A stretch of DNA of 9,822 bases from NCBI GenBank assembly GCA_041855665.1, contig JBHAEP010000027.1:1-9822 (forward strand). The letters run 5' to 3'. This document shows, piece by piece, positions 5,380 to 9,822 of the stretch (position 1 is the first letter of the stretch; every line of letters starts with the position of its first letter). The notes beneath the pieces were generated by a model. That model did no database searches, was not told where the DNA came from, and saw only the letters and a program-made list of their open reading frames with translations. A program made the position numbers and the translations under genes. Origin of the DNA: JBHAEP01 sp041855665 (GTDB lineage Bacteria > Patescibacteriota > Saccharimonadia > Saccharimonadales > Saccharimonadaceae).

Positions 5380-5408
5380 TTGACATTGGTTAAAAAGTTT
5401 GCTAGAAT
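5380..5408 (+). promoter_or_regulatory. Promoter of tRNA-Lys
   Basis: A perfect -35 TTGACA (5380-5385) and a -10 TAGAAT (5403-5408) with 17 bp spacing; the tRNA starts 11 nt after the -10. Confidence 0.85.
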
Positions 5409-5419
5409 AAAAGAGTTAT

Positions 5420-5496
5420 GGGCCAGTAGCTCAGCTGGTTAGAGCACCTGCCTCTTAAGCAGGGTGTCGAGGGTTCGAGCCCCTCCTGGCCCTCCA
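5420..5496 (+). tRNA. tRNA-Lys (anticodon CUU)
   Basis: A complete 77-nt cloverleaf: acceptor GGGCCAG/CTGGCCC, D arm GCTC/GAGC with loop AGCTGGTTA, anticodon stem CCTGC/GCAGG with loop CTCTTAA, T arm GAGGG/CCCTC with loop TTCGAGC. The anticodon at 5454-5456 is CTT, reading AAG (Lys). CCA is encoded at 5494-5496. Confidence 0.96.
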
Positions 5497-5508
5497 AATT
5501 GATTTTTC

Positions 5509-5535
5509 AATAAACCTCTAGGGGTTTATTTTTTG
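5509..5535 (+). terminator. Terminator of tRNA-Lys
   Basis: AATAAACC (5509-5516) pairs with GGTTTATT (5523-5530) around a 6-nt loop, followed by further T residues to 5534. The T-tract falls where the -35 box of the murB promoter would be. Confidence 0.85.
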
Positions 5536-5547
5536 TTTTATAATAAG

Positions 5548-5556
5548 TGCTATAAT
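5548..5556 (+). promoter_or_regulatory. Extended -10 promoter of murB-folD (leaderless)
   Basis: TGC-TATAAT (TATAAT at 5551-5556) is a perfect extended -10. It ends 6 nt before the ATG at 5563, and no ribosome binding site fits in between. Confidence 0.75.
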
Positions 5557-5562
5557 AGATAT

Positions 5563-6588
5563 ATGGACGTGCACACAAATATATCTTTGAAAAAATATAC
5601 AACGATGAGACTTGGTGGCCCGGCGAGATTTATGACTCAGGTAAATGACGCCGATGAGCTACCTGGAGTTTATCAAAATTCTCAAAATCAAAATATTCCA
5701 ATATTCATCCTTGGTGGCGGCAGTAATATTCTGGTTCCTGATGAAGGTTTTGCTGGACTAGTTTTATTGTGTAAGATTAAGGGTTTTGAGATTCTTGAGG
5801 AAGATGATTATTCAACTACTGTTAAAATTGGTGCAGGTGAAAATTGGGATTCGATAGTTGAAAGAGTTGTTGAAATGAATTTGAGTGGAATTGAGGCAAT
5901 GTCAGCAATTCCAGGAACGGCCGGCGCAGCACCTGTACAAAATGTCGGTGCGTATGGTCAAGAAATTGCCGACACACTGGTTTCTCTAGAGGCTTTTGAC
6001 TCAATGACTGGTAAATTTACCGTTCTTTCTAATGAAGATTGCAAGTTTGGTTATCGTTCGAGTATCTTTAGAACAACAGAAGTTGGTCGGTATTTTATCA
6101 CTTCTATTACTTTGAAATTATCTAAAAAATTACCAACTCCTCCATTTTATGCTGGTCTTCAAAAATATTTAGACGAACACAACATCACTAACTACACTCC
6201 GAAAAATATTCGTCAGGCGGTGATTGCTATCCGAGCCGATAAGCTGCCGGACCCTCGAGAGATTGCTAATTCTGGCTCTTTTTTCAAGAATGCAATTGTT
6301 GAAAAGTGGAAATTTGAAGATTTGTTGGCTAAATATCCTGAAATGCCACATTTTACAATGCCAGATGGTAGCTACAAAATTCCAACAGGTTGGCTGATTG
6401 AACAAGCTGGCTATAAAGGCAAAGAGCTGGGCGCGATGCGAGTTCATGATAAAAATGCTTTGGTTTTGATAAATTCCAGCGCAGACAGATACCAGGAGCT
6501 GGCAGATGCTAGAGATGAAATTATTAGGGCGGTTTTTGATAAATTTGGCATTGAGATTGAACAAGAACCTTTAGAGATGAGGATTTAA
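5563..6588 (+). CDS. murB: UDP-N-acetylenolpyruvoylglucosamine reductase MurB
   Basis: MurB uses NADPH and FAD to reduce UDP-GlcNAc-enolpyruvate to UDP-MurNAc, the second committed step of peptidoglycan precursor synthesis in the cytosol. The 341-aa product matches the length of E. coli-type (type I) MurB. Visible motifs: RLGGPA near residue 16, the FAD loop GGGSNIL (51-57), IPGTAGAAPVQNVGAYGQE (116-134), YRSSIF (164-169) holding the substrate-binding Arg, NSGSFFKN (236-243) with the catalytic Ser239, GWLIEQAGYKG, and EPLEMR at the C-terminus, where Glu335 matches the second catalytic acid. The family motif LEPEVR reads QEPLEMR here, apparently with one inserted residue. I choose the ATG at 5563 (MDVHTN): an upstream in-frame ATG at 5533 would place the -10 TATAAT inside the gene. 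The stop codon abuts the folD start, so the two are co-transcribed. Confidence 0.96.
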   Translation: MDVHTNISLKKYTTMRLGGPARFMTQVNDADELPGVYQNSQNQNIPIFILGGGSNILVPDEGFAGLVLLCKIKGFEILEEDDYSTTVKIGAGENWDSIVERVVEMNLSGIEAMSAIPGTAGAAPVQNVGAYGQEIADTLVSLEAFDSMTGKFTVLSNEDCKFGYRSSIFRTTEVGRYFITSITLKLSKKLPTPPFYAGLQKYLDEHNITNYTPKNIRQAVIAIRADKLPDPREIANSGSFFKNAIVEKWKFEDLLAKYPEMPHFTMPDGSYKIPTGWLIEQAGYKGKELGAMRVHDKNALVLINSSADRYQELADARDEIIRAVFDKFGIEIEQEPLEMRI

Positions 6589-7416
6589 ATGGCAAGAAGT
6601 TTGAACGGGGCAGAATTAGCTGGCTTTATAAAAGAGCGTCAGGCAAAGCAGGTGCGAGCTTTGAGGCAATCTTGGAAGGTTTTTCCGAGGCTTGTTATTT
6701 TTACAACAACAGACAATCCTGTAACTGAAAAATACATAAATCTAAAAAAGTCTTATGCTGAAGATATTTTGATTGATGTTGATGTTTTGCGGTGCGGCGA
6801 GGGTGAATTAGTTGATAAAATTCAAGAGGCTAATCAAAGTTCGGATATTCACGGAATTATTGTGCAATTGCCATTGAATGATTCTTCAAAAACAGATCAA
6901 ATCTTGGCAAATATAGCTCCAGAAAAAGATGTAGATAATTTGTCCGGTGGGGCGGATTTTACCCCGGCAACGGCTTTGGCTATTCAATGGCTACTTGCTG
7001 GATACGGTATTGAGCCAAGCCTGAAAAGAATAGCGATTGTCGGAAATGGGCGACTAGTGGGCGCTCCTTATGCTAAAGTTTTGCGAAGCTCCGGGATTGA
7101 GCCGATTGTATTTGAAGAAGGTGATGACTTGAGTGAGCTGGTTAACTATTCACTAATAATAACCGCCACCGGTAAACCAGGCTTAATAAAGTCTGATATG
7201 TTGCAAAATTCAGCCATAGCAGTAGATGCTGGTGTTGCTGATGAAGCCGGCGTACTAAAAGGCGATGTAGCTGATGAAGTTCGTGAGAGTAGGCGAGATG
7301 TATCGATCACTCCGATAATCGGCGGTGTCGGACCTTTAACCGTCGCTGCTTTAATCGACAATGTAATTACCGCAGCTCGAAAAATTGCCGACCAAAAAGG
7401 CCAGCAGGATATTTAA
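6589..7416 (+). CDS. folD: Bifunctional methylenetetrahydrofolate dehydrogenase/cyclohydrolase FolD (divergent)
   Basis: FolD interconverts 5,10-methylene-, methenyl- and 10-formyl-tetrahydrofolate in one-carbon metabolism. At 275 aa this is slightly shorter than usual. The catalytic set is present: Tyr49 and Lys53 in KYINLKK, Gln93 in VQLPL, Asp116 in KDVDN. Rossmann-domain motifs follow, ATGKPGLI (193-200), VDAG, GDV, and TPIIGGVGPLT (241-251). Several usually conserved positions differ: the GRS-type cofactor loop reads VGNGRLVGAP (151-160), PCTP is replaced by FTP (124-126), and PGGVGP by IGGVGP. The active-site residues suggest a working enzyme, but cofactor preference may have changed. 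It starts directly after the murB stop, with GAGG at 6579-6582 as its ribosome binding site, and ends at a bidirectional terminator. The link to MurB is positional only. Confidence 0.93.
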   Translation: MARSLNGAELAGFIKERQAKQVRALRQSWKVFPRLVIFTTTDNPVTEKYINLKKSYAEDILIDVDVLRCGEGELVDKIQEANQSSDIHGIIVQLPLNDSSKTDQILANIAPEKDVDNLSGGADFTPATALAIQWLLAGYGIEPSLKRIAIVGNGRLVGAPYAKVLRSSGIEPIVFEEGDDLSELVNYSLIITATGKPGLIKSDMLQNSAIAVDAGVADEAGVLKGDVADEVRESRRDVSITPIIGGVGPLTVAALIDNVITAARKIADQKGQQDI

Positions 7417-7421
7417 TATAA

Positions 7422-7450
7422 AAACGCTCCAAATTATACTTGGAGCGTTT
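7422..7450. terminator. Bidirectional terminator between folD and the response regulator
   Basis: AAACGCTCCAA (7422-7432) and TTGGAGCGTTT (7440-7450) form a perfect 11-bp stem with a 7-nt loop. On the plus strand it is followed by CTTTTAC, on the minus strand by TTATATT after an AT-rich stem end. The right arm and loop contain the last codons and stop of the convergent response regulator gene, so the terminator is partly coding. Confidence 0.88.
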
Positions 7451-7802
7451 CTTTTACTTTAGCTACAACTTGTTTTGGAGTTAGGCTGGCTTTGACTATG
7501 TAGTCAGAGACATTGAGTTTTTTTAGTGCGCCAGGGGCTTCTTCGGTACCGAGATTAGTCAGTATTATTACCGGTATATCACGCCCACTTTCCATTTGTC
7601 GAATTTTAGTTAGAGCTTCTACTCCATCCATTTCAGGCATTTGGATATCCATTAAAATAATATCTGGAGTTGATTTTTCTACAGACTCTATGCCTTCCTT
7701 GCCATTTCCGGCCATGGTTACGTCAAATCCGTCAGCTTCAAATTTCATTCGATACATCTGGCTAATAACCGGGTCATCTTCGATAATAGTAATTTTAATC
7801 AT
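7434..7802 (-). CDS. Single-domain response regulator (receiver only)
   Basis: A 122-aa CheY-like receiver domain with no output domain. Acidic pocket Glu8-Asp9-Asp10 in IIEDDP, phosphoacceptor Asp52 in ILMDIQMPEMDG, Thr82 in ILTN, and Lys104 in YIVKAS are all in place, so it should be phosphorylatable. Without a DNA-binding or enzymatic domain it must act by protein contact or as a phosphorelay intermediate. The start at 7802 (MIKITIIEDD) is chosen over an upstream in-frame ATG at 7877: the -10 TATCAT lies 7 nt before it, and the extra 25 residues would not belong to the fold and would overlap the kinase gene. It is transcribed divergently from the histidine kinase across 58 bp, which makes that kinase the likely partner. 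A role in controlling the nearby pili is possible but unsupported. Confidence 0.93.
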   Translation of the reverse strand: MIKITIIEDDPVISQMYRMKFEADGFDVTMAGNGKEGIESVEKSTPDIILMDIQMPEMDGVEALTKIRQMESGRDIPVIILTNLGTEEAPGALKKLNVSDYIVKASLTPKQVVAKVKETLQV

Positions 7803-7809
7803 TATTTTT

Positions 7810-7818
7810 ATGATACCA
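7810..7818 (-). promoter_or_regulatory. Extended -10 promoter of the response regulator (leaderless)
   Basis: TGG-TATCAT on the minus strand; the hexamer (7810-7815) ends 7 nt before the ATG at 7802. Confidence 0.6.
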
Positions 7819-7848
7819 TAAGCTCTAGCGGTTTGCCTAGAAAATGTG

Positions 7849-7854
7849 TACAAT
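7849..7854 (+). promoter_or_regulatory. -10 of the histidine kinase promoter (leaderless)
   Basis: TACAAT ends 6 nt before the ATG at 7861 and no Shine-Dalgarno sequence is present. No good -35 is visible, so an activator may be needed or the box may be degenerate. The kinase and regulator promoters share a 58-bp region. Confidence 0.5.
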
Positions 7855-7860
7855 GAAGAT

Positions 7861-9111
7861 ATGAAAAATACTCGCAAGAAAACAAAATCTATCCAATCCG
7901 AAGTAAGTCAAGTTGTTGCTTCGGTGAAAGATTTACGTTTTTTAATGCAGAGAGTTTTGATGATTTTAGATCGTCATCTTCAGCTTGATTCGGGATACTT
8001 TGTGGCAATATCAAATGATAACTATTTGACGTCGGATCTTGATAAAAACCTAAATATGCCAAAGTCTGACGTTTTTGAAATTGCGGATTATTTGAAAATC
8101 CACAGACAGGTTTTTAGTGTGTCGAAGCTGCCGAAAGCTTATGATCAGCTAAGAAAATTACTGCTGTCTTATAAGGTTGATGTTGTTTTTCCAATTTTTC
8201 ATGGCGGTAAATTAAGTGGATTTATCGCTGTTGGTAGGCAAAAAACGCCAATATCTATCAGAAAGATTTCTGGCTTGAAAGATATTGGTGGCGAGCTGGC
8301 GATTGCTGTTGATTATGGATTTGCAATGAAAACAATCCACAGTCTGAATAAAAACTTGCAGCAAAAAATAGACAATGCTACTAGCGAAATTCAAAAAAAT
8401 AATCGTCAGCTACAAAAACTGGACGATGCCAAAGATGAATTTTTAAGCATGGCTAGTCACCAGTTGCGGACACCTTTAACTAGCATAAAAGGTTATATCG
8501 ATATGGTTTTAGATGGCGATGCCGGCAAAATTAACCAGACTCAACGTCAGTATTTGACTGAGGCTTTTCGAAGTAGTGAGCGAATGGTGAATTTAATTAG
8601 TGATTTTTTGAATGTGTCTAGGTTACAAACTGGAAAATTTAGTATAGACAAGACTGAAGTTGATTTAGTTGATTTGGTTGAGTCTGAGGTCGCGACTTTA
8701 GAAACGGCTGCCAATTTGCGAGGGATAGATTTAGTTTTTTATAAACCAAAGAAGGCGATTTTGATTAAGATTGATGAAACAAAATTTCAGCAGGTTGTTA
8801 TGAATTTTGTTGATAATGCTCTATATTACACGCCAGAAGGTGGGCGAGTTGAGGTGATTTTGGAGGATCGAGTAAATGAAGTTGTTTGCTTAGTCAAGGA
8901 TACTGGAATGGGTGTACCGAAAAAAGAGCAGGAGAATTTATTTAAGAAGTTTTTCCGTGCGACGAATGCTCGTCGTCAGCGACCAGATGGAACTGGTGTA
9001 GGTCTTTATTTGGCAAAAACAGTAGTCGCCGGTCATGGCGGTGAGATTATTTTTGAATCGGAAGAGGGTAAGGGTAGTACTTTTGGATTTCGTTTACCGA
9101 AAAATAATTAA
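7861..9111 (+). CDS. Soluble sensor histidine kinase with GAF-like input domain
   Basis: A 416-aa kinase. Residues 15-155 look like a GAF-type sensor (LQLDSGYFVAIS, VDVVFPIFHGGKLSGFIAVGR), then a helical linker (156-195), then the HisKA dimerisation domain with phosphoacceptor His200 in SHQLRTPLTSIKGY. The HATPase domain has the N box NFVDNALYYTP (315-325), G1 DTGMGV (347-352), F box FKKFFR (361-366) and G2 GTGVGLYL (377-384). All catalytic motifs are intact. There is no membrane helix, so it senses a cytosolic signal, perhaps a small ligand in the GAF pocket. It probably phosphorylates the divergently encoded receiver protein. The ATG at 7861 (MKNTRKK) is preferred to an in-frame GTG at 7846, which would overlap the -10 box. 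Confidence 0.94.
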   Translation: MKNTRKKTKSIQSEVSQVVASVKDLRFLMQRVLMILDRHLQLDSGYFVAISNDNYLTSDLDKNLNMPKSDVFEIADYLKIHRQVFSVSKLPKAYDQLRKLLLSYKVDVVFPIFHGGKLSGFIAVGRQKTPISIRKISGLKDIGGELAIAVDYGFAMKTIHSLNKNLQQKIDNATSEIQKNNRQLQKLDDAKDEFLSMASHQLRTPLTSIKGYIDMVLDGDAGKINQTQRQYLTEAFRSSERMVNLISDFLNVSRLQTGKFSIDKTEVDLVDLVESEVATLETAANLRGIDLVFYKPKKAILIKIDETKFQQVVMNFVDNALYYTPEGGRVEVILEDRVNEVVCLVKDTGMGVPKKEQENLFKKFFRATNARRQRPDGTGVGLYLAKTVVAGHGGEIIFESEEGKGSTFGFRLPKNN

Positions 9112-9112
9112 A

Positions 9113-9139
9113 AAATCCTGCAATATTCATGCAGGATTT
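9113..9139 (-). terminator. Terminator of the small membrane protein gene, shared with the kinase gene end
   Basis: AAATCCTGC (9113-9121) pairs with GCAGGATTT (9131-9139) around a 9-nt loop. The minus-strand RNA continues as TTTTAATTATTTTT, a good terminator for the 72-aa gene, whose stop codon is part of the arm. On the plus strand the hairpin sits 1 nt after the kinase stop but no T-run follows, so it would work less well in that direction. Confidence 0.78.
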
Positions 9140-9356
9140 AAGAGTTCATGCTTGCAATAAAGCCAATAACTAGAATAACTATAGCCAATAATACCAGGCC
9201 TGAAATTATTAAAGGTTTAAATAATTTTCCTTTTTCGAACCACCACTGTTGAAGCTTATTTCTTTTTACGGCACGAACACGAATAGTTCTTGGTGATGAG
9301 TTCGTTGAACTTTGGCCTTGGTATTTTTTATTGCGTTTCTTTTTTACTTTAGCCAT
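9138..9356 (-). CDS. Small basic protein with one C-terminal transmembrane helix
   Basis: A 72-aa protein I do not recognise as a named family. The first 45 residues are strongly basic (MAKVKKKRNKKYQG, RTIRVRAVKRNK), followed by LQQWWFEKGKLFKP and one hydrophobic helix (about 49-69, LIISGLVLLAIVILVIGFIA) ending SMNS. This is the topology of a tail-anchored protein with a cationic cytosolic arm, which could bind nucleic acid or membrane lipid. Its promoter TGG-TATAAT lies 6 nt before the ATG and there is no ribosome binding site, so the mRNA should be leaderless. It has a terminator on each side and so appears to be transcribed alone. The promoter, the terminators and the coherent topology make it a real gene in spite of its size. 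Confidence 0.82.
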   Translation of the reverse strand: MAKVKKKRNKKYQGQSSTNSSPRTIRVRAVKRNKLQQWWFEKGKLFKPLIISGLVLLAIVILVIGFIASMNS

Positions 9357-9362
9357 GCATAT

Positions 9363-9371
9363 ATTATACCA
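9363..9371 (-). promoter_or_regulatory. Extended -10 promoter of the small membrane protein (leaderless)
   Basis: TGG-TATAAT on the minus strand, with TATAAT at 9363-9368 ending 6 nt before the ATG at 9356. It sits directly against the T-tract of the upstream terminator. Confidence 0.72.
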
Positions 9372-9398
9372 AAAACACCCCTCCAGTGGGAGGGGTGT
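9371..9398 (-). terminator. Strong intrinsic terminator of the LPXTG protein gene
   Basis: ACACCCCTCC-CACT-GGAGGGGTGT on the minus strand (9398 to 9375) is a perfect 10-bp stem followed by TTTTT overlapping its base (9375-9371). Confidence 0.92.
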
Positions 9399-9400
9399 GG

Positions 9401-9435
9401 CTGAGACCTGGCTCAGTTGGAGCGGTCAGTCTCAG
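9401..9435. repeat. Second hairpin between the LPXTG gene and its terminator
   Basis: CTGAGAC (9401-9407) pairs with GTCTCAG (9429-9435), with an inner stem GCTC/GAGC. Together with a 5-bp hairpin over the stop codon (CTAGC 9437-9441, GCTAG 9449-9453) and the terminator, the 3' end of this mRNA has three hairpins in a row, which might protect it from exonucleases. No T-run follows this one. Confidence 0.55.
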
Positions 9436-9436
9436 A

Positions 9437-9822
9437 CTAGCTTCGTCGGCTAGTAATTGCGTAACCAAGTAATGTAGTTACGATTCCAAGTCCGGCAATA
9501 ACAGTTAATGTATCTGCACCAGTCTTAGGTAGTTCGGTAGGAGTTACAGGAACTTGTGGTGTTGGAGCACAATTTTCTGTAGTGCGGCTGTGCTTTGTAC
9601 TATCGAATTCACTTTCCTTAATCTTTACGATTGCCTTATCTTCAGTTCGGCAAACTTCGATTACAGGTTCTGGTGTTTCTTCACAGCTGTTAAGGTCTTT
9701 TGAATGCTTCTTGCTATCAAATTGGTTTTCCTTGATTGTGATAACCTTCTTTGTAGTCAAGTCACAAACTTGAATGTCTTTTGGTGCTGGTGGAACCGGC
9801 ACTTCTTTACAATCGTCTAGAT
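9437..9822 (-). CDS. LPXTG cell-wall-anchored repeat protein, 3' end (start outside window)
   Basis: The frame is open to the window edge, giving 127 residues; the GTG at 9802 is internal to it, so the true start lies beyond 9822. The C-terminus is a sortase signal: LPKTG (9518-9532), a hydrophobic helix (TLTVIAGLGIVTTLLGYAI) and a short basic tail TSRRS. Upstream are two 31-residue repeats, IQVCDLTTKKVITIKENQF..KHSKDLNSC and IEVCRTEDKAIVKIKESEF..KHSRTTENC, spaced 38 residues apart by Pro-rich linkers, and the end of a third (DDC). Each has one Cys near the start and one at the end, suggesting a disulfide-clamped module on the cell surface. Repeats of this type are familiar to me from Saccharibacteria surface proteins. 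A role in contact with host bacteria is plausible but not shown. Confidence 0.9.
   Translation of the reverse strand, partial: LDDCKEVPVPPAPKDIQVCDLTTKKVITIKENQFDSKKHSKDLNSCEETPEPVIEVCRTEDKAIVKIKESEFDSTKHSRTTENCAPTPQVPVTPTELPKTGADTLTVIAGLGIVTTLLGYAITSRRS
9569..9775 (-). repeat. Two tandem Cys-bounded 31-residue protein repeats
   Basis: Repeat copies are encoded at 9683-9775 and 9569-9661. They share the pattern I-x-V-C at the start, a central I-K-E, F-D-S-x-K-H-S, and a final Cys. They differ at many codons, so they are old duplications rather than recent slippage. Confidence 0.8.

Noticed and set aside
6169..6564. Minus-strand open frame of 131 codons inside murB
   Set aside because: Antisense shadow of a conserved gene with no supporting signals.
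457..9111. UGA reassigned to glycine (genetic code 25, as in some CPR phyla)
   Set aside because: Full-length conserved proteins such as MurB, FolD and the kinase have no in-frame UGA and use normal glycine codons. UGA is also not used as a stop here, but twelve genes are too few to read anything into that.

Overview
This window most likely comes from a member of the Candidate Phyla Radiation, probably a Saccharibacterium (TM7). The points in favour are an AT-rich, densely packed sequence, a minor-pilin operon next to a major type IV pilin, short leaderless promoters, and an LPXTG surface protein with Cys-bounded repeats ending in FDSxKHS-type cores of the kind I associate with Saccharibacteria. 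The standard code fits: all twelve complete or 3'-complete reading frames run without in-frame UGA and stop at TAA or TAG. The phylum assignment is inference, not a database match.

Layout. Positions 1-2403 (minus strand) hold a three-gene minor pilin operon followed by the 5' part of a major pilin with its own promoter. Positions 2433-5355 hold three minus-strand transcription units in tandem. Each has a TTGACT promoter, a structured leader of about 90 nt, one unrecognised mostly helical protein (267, 203 or 184 aa), an 80-90 bp inverted-repeat element just after the stop codon, and an intrinsic terminator. A plus-strand tRNA-Arg(UCG) sits between units 1 and 2, and a plus-strand tRNA-Lys(CUU) diverges from unit 3. 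Positions 5548-7450 hold murB and folD on the plus strand, ending in a bidirectional terminator. Positions 7434-9111 hold a single-domain response regulator and a soluble histidine kinase, transcribed divergently. Positions 9138-9356 hold a small basic single-helix membrane protein, and 9437-9822 the 3' end of a sortase-anchored repeat protein whose start lies outside the window.

Main observation. The three tandem units carry unrelated proteins inside the same untranslated regions. Each leader contains CAACACGYCAA. Each 3' element contains the invariant 20-mer TTTTGGCGTGTTGCATAAAT, which includes the complement of that motif. Further short matches between leader and 3' element are private to each unit, so 5' and 3' ends look like paired inverted copies. 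Mismatches in the 3' hairpins become G-U pairs only in the strand that is transcribed, which points to selection on RNA structure. I do not recognise this arrangement.

A second window-wide pattern is expression mode. Five genes (the first minor pilin, murB, the response regulator, the histidine kinase and the small membrane protein) have a -10 hexamer 6-7 nt before the ATG and no Shine-Dalgarno sequence, as expected for leaderless mRNAs. The three units and the major pilin instead have real leaders and purine-rich ribosome binding sites.
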